Source of the DNA: Aureimonas flava
GTDB taxonomy: Bacteria > Pseudomonadota > Alphaproteobacteria > Rhizobiales > Rhizobiaceae
Length of the DNA stretch: 64,000 bases
Direction: 5' to 3'
NCBI RefSeq assembly: GCF_003583935.1
Contig: NZ_QYRN01000001.1
Span: 434,001-498,000 of the forward strand
In this document: one piece after another, positions 51,925 through 62,124 of the stretch
Layout of the letters: every line of letters starts with the position of its first letter
How positions within the stretch are numbered: position 1 is the stretch's first letter
The notes under the pieces: model-generated
The model's database searches: none
What the model was told of the DNA's origin: nothing
The model's input: only the letters and a program-made list of their open reading frames with translations
Made by a program: the position numbers and the translations under genes

Positions 51925-52489
51925 CAGGTGCTCCGTTTCCCGACGATTCGCCGCGATCGAGTTCCCCGCCGGAACGTGCTGGTCGACCGCGACCGGCAAG
52001 GTCCTCGGATGATAGGGCCGGACGCGCGCCACGAACAGCGTTCCCGCGGCATCGTCTCCTGCCGCCGGAGCGATCGCCACGTCGCTGCGCGGCGGAAGGA
52101 CGACCACCGCGAGGCCGACCCGATCCATTCCGGCTGCGTGTATCCGTAGATCATTCATTCGAAGATCCGGTCGTGTCCGCGCCGAAACGTGGGGGCCAGG
52201 GTCGAATACCGTCGGCACCCGCTGCCTTGATCGCGGGATTCCCGTGCGACAACCGCTCGTAGCCACGGCATCCATATGGGGCATAGCCAAGGTGGGAGGC
52301 GATCGGTCCCATCCGACGACGCATGATCGAGACCCAGCGACCCGCCCGCATTTCCCGCGGAGCGGAGGCTTCCGTGCGTCCGCTTCCGGAGCCGGCTCGG
52401 CGGCATGGACAGGGTTCCGGCCCGTCGCTAAAAGGCTGGCGCTGCGGCGTATTCGCGCCGCGATCCTATCCGAGACTTAAGGGTTTCCC
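51925..52489. other. 565-bp spacer before alaS, partly coding-like
   Basis: From 52158 down to 51925 the minus strand continues the DUF1045 frame without a stop for 78 codons, mostly with G or C at the third position, beginning with an ATG (MNDLRIH). I do not recognise the peptide; it may be an N-terminal extension or a gene remnant. From 52159 to 52489 I see no gene. The alaS promoter must be in the second part but is not clear. Confidence 0.5.
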
Positions 52490-55144
52490 ATGAGCGGCGT
52501 GAACGAGATCCGGTCGACGTTCCTCCAGTACTTCGCGAAGAACGGCCACGAACCGGTCGCCTCCTCGCCGCTGGTGCCGCGCAACGACCCGACGCTGATG
52601 TTCACCAACGCCGGCATGGTGCAGTTCAAGAACGTCTTCACCGGTCTCGAGAAGCGCCCCTACAGCCGCGCCACCACGGCGCAGAAGGTGGTTCGCGCCG
52701 GCGGCAAGCACAACGACCTCGACAACGTCGGCTACACCGCGCGCCACCACACCTTCTTCGAGATGCTCGGCAACTTCTCGTTCGGCGACTATTTCAAGGA
52801 GGAGGCGATCGGCCTCGCCTGGAACCTCGTCACCCGGGAGTTCGGCCTCGACAAGTCGCGCCTGCTGGTCACCGTCTACTCCGAGGACGAGGAGGCGGCC
52901 CGCCTCTGGAAGTCGATCGCCGGCTTCTCCGACGATCGCATCATCCGGATCCCGACCTCGGACAACTTCTGGACCATGGGCGAGACGGGGCCCTGCGGCC
53001 CGTGCTCCGAGATCTTCTACGACCAGGGCGAGAGCGTCTGGGGTGGACCTCCGGGCTCGGCCGAGGAAGACGGCGACCGCTTCCTCGAATTCTGGAACCT
53101 CGTCTTCATGCAGTTCGAGCAGGTCTCGCCCGGCGAGCGCCTCGACCTGCCGCGCCCGTCGATCGACACCGGCATGGGCCTGGAGCGCATGGCCGCGATC
53201 CTCCAGGGCGTGACCTCGAACTACGAGACGGACCTGTTCCGACGCCTCATCGCCGCTGTCGAGGAAGCGATCGGCTCGCGCGCCGAAGGCGGCGCGCTGG
53301 CGTCACACCGCGTGATCGCCGACCACCTGCGCGCCACCGCCTTCCTGATCGCCGACGGCGTGCTGCCCTCCAACGAGGGCCGCGGCTACGTCCTGCGCCG
53401 TATCATGCGCCGGGCCATGCGCCACGCGAAGCTGCTGGGCGCGCGCGAGCCGGTGATCTATAAGGTGCTGCCGACGCTGGTGGCCGAGATGGGCCGGGCA
53501 TATCCCGAGCTGGTGCGGGCCGAAGCCCTGATTTCGGAGACGCTGGAGCTCGAGGAGCGGCGCTTCCTGACGACCCTCGACCGGGGCCTGTCGCTGCTCA
53601 ACGACGCGTCGACCTCGCTCGGCCAGGGCGACATGCTGGACGGCGAGACCGCCTTCAAGCTCTACGACACCTACGGCTTCCCGCTCGACCTGACTCAGGA
53701 CGCGCTACGTGCGCGCGGCGTCGGCGTCGATCTTGCCGGTTTCGATTCCGCCATGCAGCGGCAGAAGGCCGAGGCGCGGGCAAGCTGGACCGGCTCGGGC
53801 GAGGCGGCGGCGGAGACCGTCTGGTTCGCCATCCGCGAGCGCGAGGGCGCGACCGAGTTCCTGGGCTACGACACCGAGACCGCCGAGGGCCAGGTGCGCG
53901 CGCTGGTGCGCGACGGCGCCGAGGTGCAGAGCGTTTCGGCGGGCGAGGAGGCGGCGGTGGTCCTGAACCAGACGCCTTTCTACGCCGAATCGGGCGGCCA
54001 GGTCGGCGACACCGGGACGCTGCGCGGCGAGGGCGTCCGCTTCGTGGTGACCGACACGCAGAAGGTCGCCGACGGGCTGTTCATCCATCGCGGCAAGGTG
54101 GCCGAGGGCGTTCTGAAGACGGGCGCGCCGCTCGAGCTCACGGTCGACCACGTCCGTCGCTCGCGCGTGCGCGCCAACCATTCGGCGACCCATCTCCTGC
54201 ACGAGGGCCTGCGCGAGGTGCTGGGCACCCATGTCGCCCAGAAGGGCTCCATGGTCTCACCCGACCGCCTGCGCTTCGACTTCTCGCACCCGAAGCCGGT
54301 TGAGGCCGAGGAGCTGGCGCGCATCGAGGCGCTCGCCAACGAGGTGATCCGCGAGAACGCGCCGGTGGAGACGCGCCTGATGGCGGTGGACGACGCGATC
54401 GCGCTCGGCGCCATGGCGCTGTTCGGCGAGAAGTACGGCGACGAGGTTCGCGTCGTGTCGATGGGCGGACCCAAGGACGGCAGCGCCAAGGCGGCCTATT
54501 CCATCGAGCTCTGCGGCGGAACGCATGCGCGCGCCACCGGCGACATAGGGCTGGTGCATGTCGTCTCGGAAAGCGCGGTGGGCGCCGGCGTTCGCCGCGT
54601 CGAGGCGCTGACGGGCGAGGCGGCGCGCGACCATTTCCTGGAGCAGGACGCCCGCGTGCGCCGCATCGCCGCCTCTCTCAAGGTCGGCCCGGCCGAAATC
54701 GCCGATCGCGTCGAGGCGCTGGTCGAGGAGCGCCGCCGCCTGGAGCGCGAGCTCACCGAGGCGCGCAAGAAGCTGGCGCTGGCCGGCGACGGCTCGTCCT
54801 CGTCCTCGGCGCCGAAGGAGATCGGCGGCGTGGCCTTCGTCGGACGCGTCCTCGACGGCGTGTCGGCGAAGGATCTGAAGGGCCTGGTGGACGAGGTGAA
54901 GGCCGGGCTCGGCTCCGGCGTCGTCGCCTTCGTCGGCGTGGCGGACGGGAAGGCAAGTGTCGTGGTGGGTGTCACCGCCGACCTCACGGCGCGCTTCAGC
55001 GCGGTGGATCTCGTGCGCGCCGCGTCCGAGGCCATCGGCGGCAAGGGCGGCGGCGGGCGGCCGGACATGGCGCAGGCCGGCGGCCCGGACGCCGATCGAG
55101 CCGACGCGGCGATCGCCGCGATCGAGGCACGGCTCGCCGCCTGA
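52490..55144 (+). CDS. alaS: alanine-tRNA ligase
   Basis: An 884-residue class II synthetase. Seen in order: catalytic core with [19 protein letters not shown] and [12 protein letters not shown], the tRNA-recognition region, the editing domain with its zinc HxxxH in [12 protein letters not shown] and CGGTHA, and a coiled-coil plus C-Ala domain ([22 protein letters not shown]). It charges tRNA-Ala and clears mischarged Ser. Length is normal. An intrinsic terminator follows. Confidence 0.97.
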   Translation: MSGVNEIRSTFLQYFAKNGHEPVASSPLVPRNDPTLMFTNAGMVQFKNVFTGLEKRPYSRATTAQKVVRAGGKHNDLDNVGYTARHHTFFEMLGNFSFGDYFKEEAIGLAWNLVTREFGLDKSRLLVTVYSEDEEAARLWKSIAGFSDDRIIRIPTSDNFWTMGETGPCGPCSEIFYDQGESVWGGPPGSAEEDGDRFLEFWNLVFMQFEQVSPGERLDLPRPSIDTGMGLERMAAILQGVTSNYETDLFRRLIAAVEEAIGSRAEGGALASHRVIADHLRATAFLIADGVLPSNEGRGYVLRRIMRRAMRHAKLLGAREPVIYKVLPTLVAEMGRAYPELVRAEALISETLELEERRFLTTLDRGLSLLNDASTSLGQGDMLDGETAFKLYDTYGFPLDLTQDALRARGVGVDLAGFDSAMQRQKAEARASWTGSGEAAAETVWFAIREREGATEFLGYDTETAEGQVRALVRDGAEVQSVSAGEEAAVVLNQTPFYAESGGQVGDTGTLRGEGVRFVVTDTQKVADGLFIHRGKVAEGVLKTGAPLELTVDHVRRSRVRANHSATHLLHEGLREVLGTHVAQKGSMVSPDRLRFDFSHPKPVEAEELARIEALANEVIRENAPVETRLMAVDDAIALGAMALFGEKYGDEVRVVSMGGPKDGSAKAAYSIELCGGTHARATGDIGLVHVVSESAVGAGVRRVEALTGEAARDHFLEQDARVRRIAASLKVGPAEIADRVEALVEERRRLERELTEARKKLALAGDGSSSSSAPKEIGGVAFVGRVLDGVSAKDLKGLVDEVKAGLGSGVVAFVGVADGKASVVVGVTADLTARFSAVDLVRAASEAIGGKGGGGRPDMAQAGGPDADRADAAIAAIEARLAA

Positions 55145-55177
55145 TCCCGCGCGAACGCGGCCGGGAAACGAGATGGG

Positions 55178-55201
55178 AAAGGGCGCCGCGAGGCGCCCTT
55201 T
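55178..55201 (+). terminator. intrinsic terminator of alaS
   Basis: AAAGGGCGCC, loop GCGA, GGCGCCCTTT. It is symmetric, with A-run before and T-run after, so it can also end transcription of the convergent PRC-barrel gene whose stop is 10 bp away. The core matches the recA terminator base for base. Confidence 0.85.
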
Positions 55202-55210
55202 CTCATGGGA

Positions 55211-55576
55211 TCAGTCGTCGTAGGTCGGGAACGACGCGACCTCGGCGGCCGAGGTGCTGAGCGTCAGCCGGTTTCCGTCCGGCATGAAGCGGTCGATCGG
55301 GATCACGCGGTCGCCGGTGAAGCCGGTGGTGCTCCCGTTGAAGTCGACCACCAGGGCGGTGGGCGTGTTGGCGTCCGTGCCGAGCACTTCCTCGACCTCG
55401 CCGAGCTCGACGCCCGCCGGGTTCAGGACCCTAGCATCCTCGACCGCGTCCGCGGTCATGTTCCAGGGCATCAGCATCACGCTGTCCTCGACCTCGACGA
55501 GGGAAGCGGTCTGAGCCTGGGCGGCCGATGCCGAAATCAGCGCGGCGCCGGCGGCGGCAAGAAGCATACGGTGCAT
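55211..55576 (-). CDS. secreted PRC-barrel domain protein
   Basis: A 121-residue protein with a signal peptide (MHRMLLAAAGAALISASAAQ, cleavage near AQA) and one PRC-barrel-like domain (ARVLNPAGVELGEVEEVLGT, then LVVDFNG). PRC barrels bind proteins or RNA; exported versions are common in rhizobia and of unknown function. It lies between alaS and icd, both of which have strong terminators around it. Confidence 0.75.
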   Translation of the reverse strand: MHRMLLAAAGAALISASAAQAQTASLVEVEDSVMLMPWNMTADAVEDARVLNPAGVELGEVEEVLGTDANTPTALVVDFNGSTTGFTGDRVIPIDRFMPDGNRLTLSTSAAEVASFPTYDD

Positions 55577-55658
55577 TGGAAATTCTCCCGTGCGGTTCGA
55601 TAGGCCGCTAACGGTGCCCTCCGAGGACGGTTCCTCGACAAGTTCGTGATCCGAAACG

Positions 55659-55684
55659 AAAAAACCCGGCCTCGCGGCCGGGTT
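55659..55684 (-). terminator. intrinsic terminator of icd
   Basis: On the minus strand AACCCGGCC, GCGA loop, GGCCGGGTT (55663-55684), then a run of T (plus-strand A at 55659-55664). It is 28 bp after the icd stop. Confidence 0.88.
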
Positions 55685-55711
55685 TCCGTGGGGATTCTAG
55701 GGGCAGCCCTA

Positions 55712-56926
55712 TCAGGCCGCCATCGCCTTCTTGAGGTTCTCGTCGATCTTGTCGAGGAAGCCGGTGGTCGACAGCCACGGCTGATCCGGGCCGATCAGGA
55801 GCGCGAGGTCCTTGGTCATGTGGCCGGCCTCAACCGTGTCGATGCAGACGCGCTCCAGCGTGTCGGCGAAGCGCTTCAGCTCGGCGTTGTCGTCGAGCTT
55901 GGCGCGATGCGCGAGGCCGCGCGTCCAGGCGAAGATCGAAGCGATGGAGTTCGTGGAGGTCTCCTGCCCCTTTTGGTGCTGGCGGAAGTGGCGCGTCACC
56001 GTGCCGTGGGCCGCCTCGGCCTCGACCGTCTTGCCGTCCGGCGTCATCAGCACCGAGGTCATCAGGCCGAGCGAGCCGAAGCCCTGCGCCACGATGTCGG
56101 ACTGCACGTCGCCGTCGTAGTTCTTGCACGCCCAGACGTAGCCGCCCGACCACTTCAGCGCGGAGGCCACCATGTCGTCGATCAGGCGGTGCTCGTAGGT
56201 CAGCTTGCGCTTGTCGAACTCGGCCTTGAACTCGGCGTCGAACACCGCCTGGAAGATGTCTTTGAAGCGGCCGTCATACGCCTTGAGGATCGTGTTCTTG
56301 GTGGACAGGTAGACCGGGTAGCCGCGCAGCAGGCCATAGTTGAACGAGGCGCGGGCGAACTCGCGGATCGAGTCGTCGAGATTGTACATCGCCATCGCGA
56401 CACCGGACGACGGCGCCTGATAGACCTCGTGCTCGATCGTCTCGCCGTCCTCGCCGACGAACTTGATCGAGAGCGTGCCCTTGCCGGGGAACTTGAAGTC
56501 GGTCGCGCGGTACTGGTCGCCGAAGGCGTGGCGGCCGACGATGATCGGCTGGGTCCAGCCGGGCACGAGGCGCGGCACGTTCTCCATGATGATCGGCTCG
56601 CGGAAGATCACGCCGCCGAGGATGTTGCGGATCGTGCCGTTCGGCGACTTCCACATCTTCTTGAGCTTGAACTCCTCGACGCGCTGCTCGTCGGGGGTGA
56701 TCGTGGCGCACTTCACGCCGACGCCGTGCCGCTTGATCGCGTTGGCGGAATCGATCGTCACCTGGTCGCTCGTGGCGTCGCGGTTCTCGACCGACAGGTC
56801 GTAGTACTCGAGATCGATGTCGAGATAGGGGTGGATCAGCTTGTCCTTGATGTACTGCCAGATGATCCGGGTCATCTCGTCGCCGTCGAGCTCCACGACC
56901 GGATTCTGGACCTTGATCTTCGCCAT
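55712..56926 (-). CDS. icd: isocitrate dehydrogenase (NADP+)
   Basis: A 404-residue enzyme of the eukaryotic-like homodimeric NADP-IDH type, which turns isocitrate into 2-oxoglutarate in the TCA cycle. Motifs are [37 protein letters not shown] with the substrate Ser, [15 protein letters not shown] ([11 protein letters not shown]) and [10 protein letters not shown]. Length is normal. It is alone on its transcript, with promoter-like and terminator signals on both sides. Confidence 0.97.
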   Translation of the reverse strand: MAKIKVQNPVVELDGDEMTRIIWQYIKDKLIHPYLDIDLEYYDLSVENRDATSDQVTIDSANAIKRHGVGVKCATITPDEQRVEEFKLKKMWKSPNGTIRNILGGVIFREPIIMENVPRLVPGWTQPIIVGRHAFGDQYRATDFKFPGKGTLSIKFVGEDGETIEHEVYQAPSSGVAMAMYNLDDSIREFARASFNYGLLRGYPVYLSTKNTILKAYDGRFKDIFQAVFDAEFKAEFDKRKLTYEHRLIDDMVASALKWSGGYVWACKNYDGDVQSDIVAQGFGSLGLMTSVLMTPDGKTVEAEAAHGTVTRHFRQHQKGQETSTNSIASIFAWTRGLAHRAKLDDNAELKRFADTLERVCIDTVEAGHMTKDLALLIGPDQPWLSTTGFLDKIDENLKKAMAA

Positions 56927-57012
56927 CGATGCTTTCCCCTGGGATTGCGCCCGGCCGGACGGCGCGCGCGCTTTCGGATGATGGGGGCGGGCGCCCCCGA
57001 CATGATGGCGCG

Positions 57013-57041
57013 GCTATAGCATCGCCCCCCAGCCGCGCAAA
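57013..57041 (-). promoter_or_regulatory. possible icd promoter
   Basis: On the minus strand TTTGCG (57036-57041) is 17 nt from TATAGC (57013-57018), 87 bp upstream of the icd start. The -10 is good and the -35 is weak. Confidence 0.4.
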
Positions 57042-57121
57042 GCCGCGGCGGCCTTTGCGCCGCCCGCCGGCATCGGATAATCGTGCGCGGCATTCGCGGG
57101 AACAGGCAGGGGCGAGCACAC

Positions 57122-57895
57122 GTGGCCGGCACCAACAGAAACGACGAGAACCGGACGGGCGGTCCCGCCATCATCCTCGTCGAACCCCAGCTCGGCGAGA
57201 ACATCGGCATGGTGGCGCGCGCCATGGCCAATTTCGGGCTGGACGACCTGCGTCTCGTCAATCCGCGCGACGGCTGGCCCAACGAGAAGGCGCGGGCCAG
57301 CGCCTCGCGCGCCGACCACGTGATCGACGCCGTGCGCCTGTTCGACACGGTGGAGGCTGCGGCGGCGGACCTGACCTATCTCCTCGCCACCACAGCGCGG
57401 CCGCGATACTCGGTGAAGGCCGTGCGCGGGCCGGAGGAGGCCGGCGCCGAACTGCGCGCCCGCATCCACGCCGACCAGCCGGCCGGCATCCTGTTCGGGC
57501 GGGAGCGATTCGGATTGTCGAACGAGGAGATCGACCTCGCCGACGAGATCGTCACCTTTCCGGTCAACCCGGCCTTCGCCTCGCTCAACATCGCCCAGGC
57601 GGTGCTCCTGATGAGCTACGAGTGGATGAAGTCCGGGCTGGAGGAGGGTGCCGCGCCCCGCTTCACCGCCCCCGAGCTCGTCCCCGCGCCCAAGGACGAC
57701 CTCTACCGCTTCTTCGACCACCTCGAAACCTCGCTCGACACCACCAACTTCTTCTTCCCGCCCGAGAAGCGCGAGGCGATGGTCCATAACCTGCGGGTCA
57801 TGATGACGCGCGCGGGCTTCTCCGAACCCGAGCTGCGTATGCTTCGCGGCGTCTTGCGCGCCTTCGACCATCGGATCGAGAGGGGCACGAAATGA
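57122..57895 (+). CDS. trmJ: tRNA (cytidine/uridine-2'-O-)-methyltransferase TrmJ
   Basis: A 257-residue SPOUT methyltransferase that methylates the ribose of position 32 in several tRNAs. Motifs are [41 protein letters not shown] and [16 protein letters not shown], which form the trefoil knot. The GTG at 57122 gives [17 protein letters not shown], like relatives; GTG at 57083 is upstream in frame. It overlaps murI by 4 bp (ATGA). Confidence 0.9.
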   Translation: MAGTNRNDENRTGGPAIILVEPQLGENIGMVARAMANFGLDDLRLVNPRDGWPNEKARASASRADHVIDAVRLFDTVEAAAADLTYLLATTARPRYSVKAVRGPEEAGAELRARIHADQPAGILFGRERFGLSNEEIDLADEIVTFPVNPAFASLNIAQAVLLMSYEWMKSGLEEGAAPRFTAPELVPAPKDDLYRFFDHLETSLDTTNFFFPPEKREAMVHNLRVMMTRAGFSEPELRMLRGVLRAFDHRIERGTK

Positions 57896-58674
57896 CGGAG
57901 CGTCCGGTTCTCCTGTTCGATTCCGGCATCGGCGGGCTGACGGTGCTGCGCGAGGCGCGCGTGCTGATGCCCGAGCGGCGCTTCGTCTACGTCGCGGACG
58001 ACGCCGCCTTTCCCTACGGCGATTGGGAGGAGGAGGCGCTTCGGGAGCGCATCGTCGGCCTGTTCGGCGGCCTGATCGAAGAGCACGACCCGGCGCTCTG
58101 CATGATCCCGTGCAACACGGCCTCGACGCTCGTGCTGGCGGATCTTCGCGCCGCCTTTCCGCAGATGCAGTTCGTGGGCACCGTGCCGGCCATCAAGCCG
58201 GCGGCGGAGCGAACGCGCTCCGGCCTCGTGTCCGTGCTGGCGACGCCGGGCACGGTGAAGCGGCAGTACACGCGCGACCTCGTCACCCAATGGGCCGCCA
58301 AATGCGAGGTCGAGCTCGTCGGCAGCGTCCGCCTCGCCGCGCTGGCCGAGACCTACATGCGGCACGGTTTCGTGGAGGAGGAGGCGGTGGCCGCCGAGAC
58401 CGCGCCGTGCTTCGTGGAACGCGAAGGGCGGCGCACCGACATCGTGGTGCTGGCCTGCACGCACTATCCGTTCCTCGCCAACCGCATGCGCAAGACCGCA
58501 CCCTGGCCGGTGGACTGGCTCGATCCCGCTGAGGCCATCGCGCGCCGCGCGCTGTCGCTGCTCGCGCCGGCGAAGGGGGAGATGCCGTCGGGGCCCGACC
58601 GCGCGATCTTCACGGGTGGCGGGCCGGACGCGGCGACGCGCTCGCTGATCCGCGGGTTCGGCCTCGTCGCCTGA
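57892..58674 (+). CDS. murI: glutamate racemase
   Basis: A 260-residue enzyme that makes D-glutamate for peptidoglycan. The two catalytic Cys are in IPCNTAS and LACTHYP, and the N-terminus has the [10 protein letters not shown] motif. Coupled to trmJ by ATGA. The convergent secreted-protein gene ends 5 bp away. Confidence 0.95.
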   Translation: MTERPVLLFDSGIGGLTVLREARVLMPERRFVYVADDAAFPYGDWEEEALRERIVGLFGGLIEEHDPALCMIPCNTASTLVLADLRAAFPQMQFVGTVPAIKPAAERTRSGLVSVLATPGTVKRQYTRDLVTQWAAKCEVELVGSVRLAALAETYMRHGFVEEEAVAAETAPCFVEREGRRTDIVVLACTHYPFLANRMRKTAPWPVDWLDPAEAIARRALSLLAPAKGEMPSGPDRAIFTGGGPDAATRSLIRGFGLVA

Positions 58675-58679
58675 CCGGC

Positions 58680-59186
58680 TCAGATCCGGCCGAGCGAGAT
58701 GTCGGAGGTGCGTCGGCTCGCGCCGTCGACCTGGTCGGTCACCGACAGCGAGAAGGCGCCACCCCCTTCGTTGCGGATGGTCATCACCGCCGTGCGGTCG
58801 CCGTGGACAACCACGGGATAGGTCAGCGTGAAGGTCAGCGTGTCGCCCCGCAGCCGCCCGTTCGAGAGCTGCGACACGCCACGCGTCGAGCCTGTATAGG
58901 AGCCGGAGAAGCGGCCGCTGCCTGGATCGAACCGGATGTCCGCGCCGATCTCGCGTCGCACGATCACCGCCGCGCGACACGTGCCGGCGATACGCAGGCG
59001 GTTCTCCCCCGCCAGGGTGCCGTCCACCGTGCAGGACACGCGACGGGGCGAACTGTCCTGTTCGCGCTGCACCGAGCCCGAGCCGCGAAACGAGCCCTCG
59101 AAGCGGGAGAGGAACTGCGGGTCGGCGTGCGCGGGCGTGGAACAGAGGAGGGCGCCCAGCAGGAGGGCGCTAGAAATTCTCGTCAT
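58680..59186 (-). CDS. secreted protein of unknown function
   Basis: A 168-residue protein with a signal peptide (MTRISSALLLGALLCSTPAH, cleavage near AHA). The mature part is beta-rich with two Cys (VSCTVDG and AGTCRA). The order FEGSFRGSGSV, CTVDG, AGTCRA, FSGSYTGSTRG resembles the protein at 36050-36583, suggesting distant paralogs with a lipocalin- or barrel-like fold. I do not know a function. The ATG at 59186 is chosen for the signal peptide. Confidence 0.65.
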   Translation of the reverse strand: MTRISSALLLGALLCSTPAHADPQFLSRFEGSFRGSGSVQREQDSSPRRVSCTVDGTLAGENRLRIAGTCRAAVIVRREIGADIRFDPGSGRFSGSYTGSTRGVSQLSNGRLRGDTLTFTLTYPVVVHGDRTAVMTIRNEGGGAFSLSVTDQVDGASRRTSDISLGRI

Positions 59187-59309
59187 CGGATGGGCTCCGG
59201 ATCTGGCCGGCACGGATCGGTTCGCCGACGGCGCCGCTTGAGTGTCGAGAACGGAACGGATGGGGTGCCATATCGTTCGTCACACGGACGAAAAACCAAC
59301 GGGCTGACC

Positions 59310-59468
59310 ATGGACCTCATCAAGATCATCTTCGCCATCCTGCTGCCGCCGCTCGGCGTGTTCCTGGAAGTCGGGCTCGGCAAGCATTTCTGGATCAACA
59401 TCATCCTGACGCTCCTCGGCTACATTCCCGGCATCGTCCACGCGGTCTGGGTGATCGCCCGCAAGTGA
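59310..59468 (+). CDS. YqaE/Pmp3 family small membrane protein
   Basis: A 52-residue hydrophobic peptide with the full Pmp3 pattern: two helices and the middle PPLGVFLEVGLGKHFWINI, LTLLGYIPGIVHAVW. These stress-linked proteins help keep membrane potential in yeast and plants; in bacteria the role is unclear. It stands alone before rpsD. Confidence 0.9.
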   Translation: MDLIKIIFAILLPPLGVFLEVGLGKHFWINIILTLLGYIPGIVHAVWVIARK

Positions 59469-59478
59469 CCGCAACGGC

Positions 59479-59507
59479 TTGACTTCCGGCCCCCCGGCCA
59501 ATAGGGA
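59479..59507 (+). promoter_or_regulatory. likely rpsD promoter
   Basis: CTTGAC-type -35 (TTGACT, 59479-59484), 17 nt, then TAGGGA (59502-59507). The -35 matches the alphaproteobacterial consensus well and the -10 is weak. The transcript would begin near 59514, just before the leader hairpin. Confidence 0.55.
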
Positions 59508-59515
59508 CTGCGCGT

Positions 59516-59549
59516 CGGCGGATCGAAAGGTCCGCCGGTTTCATTTTTA
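59516..59549 (+). promoter_or_regulatory. hairpin with T-run in the rpsD leader
   Basis: CGGCGGA (59516-59522) and TCCGCCG (59531-59537) pair around TCGAAAGG, and a T-rich run ends in TTTTT (59545-59549). It lies just after the likely start point, about 130 nt before the rpsD ATG. It could act as an attenuator or S4-binding leader, or simply end Pmp3 transcription. Confidence 0.45.
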
Positions 59550-59677
59550 CGTGTCCCGTGGGCTGTCGTGCGCTTCGTTCGGCGGCCCTGTCGGTCCGGC
59601 CCCGGTGCCGGACAAAGGAGGGCGCGTTTCCTGGCGTCGCGGATGGTCCGCGCGCGCCTCACATTCTGGGAAATGCG

Positions 59678-60295
59678 ATGTCAAAGCGCGAGTCTTCCAA
59701 GTACAAAATCGATCGCCGCATGGGCGAGAACATCTGGGGCCGTCCGAAGTCCCCGGTGAACCGCCGCCAGTACGGCCCGGGCCAGCACGGCCAGCGCCGC
59801 AAGGGCAAGATGTCCGACTTCGGCACGCAGCTCCGTGCGAAGCAGAAGCTCAAGGGCTACTACGGCGACATTTCCGAGAAGCAGTTCCGCAAGACCTACG
59901 AGGAAGCCGCCCGTCGTCGTGGCGACACCTCGGAGAACCTGGTCGGCCTGCTCGAGTCGCGCCTCGACGCGATCGTGTATCGCGCCAAGTTCGTGCCGAC
60001 GATCTGGGCCGCGCGCCAGTTCGTCAACCACGGCCACGTGAACGTCAACGGCGTGCGCACCAACATCGGCTCGTACCGCTGCAAGGCGGGCGATGTGATC
60101 GAGGTCCGTCAGAAGTCCAAGCAGCTCACCGTGCTGATCGAGGCGACCCAGCTCGCCGAGCGCGACGTGCCGGACTACATCGAGGCCGATCACTCCAAGA
60201 TGGTCGCGACCTTCCAGCGCGTTCCGAACCTCGGCGACGTGCCGTATCCGGTCGTGATGGAGCCGAACCTGGTCGTCGAGTTCTACTCGCGCTGA
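59678..60295 (+). CDS. rpsD: 30S ribosomal protein S4
   Basis: A 205-residue primary 16S rRNA-binding protein of the small subunit. Motifs are the N-terminal [12 protein letters not shown] region, [16 protein letters not shown] and the S4 RNA-binding domain [16 protein letters not shown]. It is not next to the other ribosomal genes, as usual in alphaproteobacteria. It has its own promoter, leader and terminator. Confidence 0.97.
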   Translation: MSKRESSKYKIDRRMGENIWGRPKSPVNRRQYGPGQHGQRRKGKMSDFGTQLRAKQKLKGYYGDISEKQFRKTYEEAARRRGDTSENLVGLLESRLDAIVYRAKFVPTIWAARQFVNHGHVNVNGVRTNIGSYRCKAGDVIEVRQKSKQLTVLIEATQLAERDVPDYIEADHSKMVATFQRVPNLGDVPYPVVMEPNLVVEFYSR

Positions 60296-60323
60296 TCGGT
60301 TCGCACGACGCGACACCCACCAG

Positions 60324-60353
60324 AAGGCCGCCTCCGGGCGGCCTTTTGTTTTT
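60324..60353 (+). terminator. intrinsic terminator of rpsD
   Basis: AAGGCCGCC (60324-60332), loop TCCG, GGCGGCCTT (60337-60345), then a T-rich tail. It is 28 bp after the rpsD stop. Confidence 0.9.
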
Positions 60354-60396
60354 CAGCCCGCTTTGTTAAGCGGAGCGCGAGACCGGAACCGAGACC

Positions 60397-61278
60397 ATGC
60401 TGGACGACGCGCCGAACCTGCCGGCCGACGAGGCCCCGGACGCTGCCGACGCAGGCGGCGCGCATTCCCTGTTCCGCGACGTGCCCGACACCGTTTCCTT
60501 CAAGAAGCTGCGCAAGCGCCTGCTGCGCGAGATGCGGGAGACGATCGAGATCCATGCGATGGCGCGGCCCGGCACGCGCTGGCTGGTGGCGATCTCGGGC
60601 GGCAAGGATTCCTACTCGCTGCTCGCGCTGCTGCTGGACCTCAAGTGGCGCGGGCTTCTGCCGGTCGATCTCCTGGCCTGCAACCTCGACCAGGGGCAGC
60701 CGAACTTTCCGAAGCACGTCCTGCCCGAATGGCTGGCCGCCCACGGCATCGCGCACCGGATCGAGTATCGGGACACCTATTCCGTGGTGAAGGCGAAGGT
60801 GCCGGCCGGGGCGACCTACTGCTCGCTCTGCTCGCGCCTGCGCCGGGGCAACCTCTACCGCATCGCCCGCGAGGAGGGCTGCGAGGCCCTGGTGCTCGGG
60901 CACCACCGCGACGACAGCCTCGAGACGTTCTTCCTGAACATGGTCCATGGCGGCAAGCTCTCGGCGATGCCGGCCAAGCTCCTGAACGACGACGGCGATC
61001 TTCTGGTCCTGCGCCCGCTGATCCGCTCGGCCGAGGACGACATCGCGCGCTTCGCCGCCGCCATGCGCTTTCCCATCATCCCCTGCGATCTGTGCGGCAG
61101 TCAGGACGGGCTCCAGCGCAACGCCATGAAGACGTTCCTCTCCGACATGGAGACGCGCTTTCCCGGGCGTCGCGAGACGATCGCCCGCGCGCTCGCCAAC
61201 GTCCGGCCGAGCCATCTCCTCGACCCCGCGCTCTTCGACTTCGCCAGCCTTCAGACCCGATCGGACCGAGACACGTGA
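60397..61278 (+). CDS. ttcA: tRNA 2-thiocytidine(32) biosynthesis protein TtcA
   Basis: A 293-residue ATP-pyrophosphatase that thiolates cytidine 32 of several tRNAs. The PP-loop is ISGGKDSYS, and the iron-sulfur/catalytic Cys pairs are YCSLCSR and PCDLCGSQ. Another HRDD motif lies in [14 protein letters not shown]. The stop overlaps the next gene's start as GTGA. Confidence 0.95.
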   Translation: MLDDAPNLPADEAPDAADAGGAHSLFRDVPDTVSFKKLRKRLLREMRETIEIHAMARPGTRWLVAISGGKDSYSLLALLLDLKWRGLLPVDLLACNLDQGQPNFPKHVLPEWLAAHGIAHRIEYRDTYSVVKAKVPAGATYCSLCSRLRRGNLYRIAREEGCEALVLGHHRDDSLETFFLNMVHGGKLSAMPAKLLNDDGDLLVLRPLIRSAEDDIARFAAAMRFPIIPCDLCGSQDGLQRNAMKTFLSDMETRFPGRRETIARALANVRPSHLLDPALFDFASLQTRSDRDT

Positions 61279-62102
61279 CATTCGACATCGATACGCTCGC
61301 CACCATTCTGCGCGACGCCGCGAAGGCGGAGATCATGCCCCGCTTCCGCCGGCTGGACGCGGGAGACATCCGCGAGAAGACCTCCGCGATCGACCTCGTG
61401 ACCGAGGCGGACGAGAGCGCCGAGCGGTTCATCAAGGACGCCTGCGCCGGCGCCTTCCCGGACGCGCTGTTCGTGGGCGAGGAGAGCGTGGCGGCGGACC
61501 CGGCGCTGCTGCCGAGGATCGGCGAGGCCGAGCTCTCGATCGTCGTGGATCCGATCGACGGAACCGCGAACTACGCGATGGGCGCGCCGATGTTCGGCGT
61601 GATGGCGGCCGTGGTGTCCAAGGAGCGCACCGTCGGCGGCATCATCTACGACCCGCTGGGCGACGACTTCATGATCGCGGAGCGCGGAGCCGGCTCCTTC
61701 CTCGTGCGCCCGGACGGCGAGCGCCAGCGCCTGCGCGTGGCGGCGCCCGCGCCGGTCGAGGAACTGTTCGGCGTCGCCTCCTCGAGCTTCCTACCGCGCG
61801 AACAGCGCAGGCTGCTGCTCCAGCGCCTCGCCGACATCCGCGTCTTCGCCAACTACCGGACGGCGGCGCACGAGTATCGCCTGATGGCCTCGGGCCACGT
61901 CCACTTCCAGTTCTACCTGAAGCTCATGCCCTGGGACCATCTGGCCGGCTCGCTCCTGATCGAGGAGGCGGGCGGTCACGTGCGCAAGCTGGATGGCTCG
62001 CCCTACCTGCCGACCGACGTGGACGGCGGCCTCCTGACCGCGCCGGACGCCGAGACCTGGCAGGCGGTGCGCACCCTGATCGGGACCGACATCACCGCCT
62101 GA
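61275..62102 (+). CDS. inositol monophosphatase family protein
   Basis: A 275-residue phosphatase of the IMPase/CysQ/HisN group. Metal motifs are [13 protein letters not shown] and [10 protein letters not shown]. Substrates in this group include inositol phosphate, PAP or histidinol phosphate, and the right one cannot be told. The GTG at 61275 shares two bases with the ttcA stop. Confidence 0.88.
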   Translation: MTFDIDTLATILRDAAKAEIMPRFRRLDAGDIREKTSAIDLVTEADESAERFIKDACAGAFPDALFVGEESVAADPALLPRIGEAELSIVVDPIDGTANYAMGAPMFGVMAAVVSKERTVGGIIYDPLGDDFMIAERGAGSFLVRPDGERQRLRVAAPAPVEELFGVASSSFLPREQRRLLLQRLADIRVFANYRTAAHEYRLMASGHVHFQFYLKLMPWDHLAGSLLIEEAGGHVRKLDGSPYLPTDVDGGLLTAPDAETWQAVRTLIGTDITA

Positions 62103-62124
62103 CGGATCGACGGTGACCGGCGGC

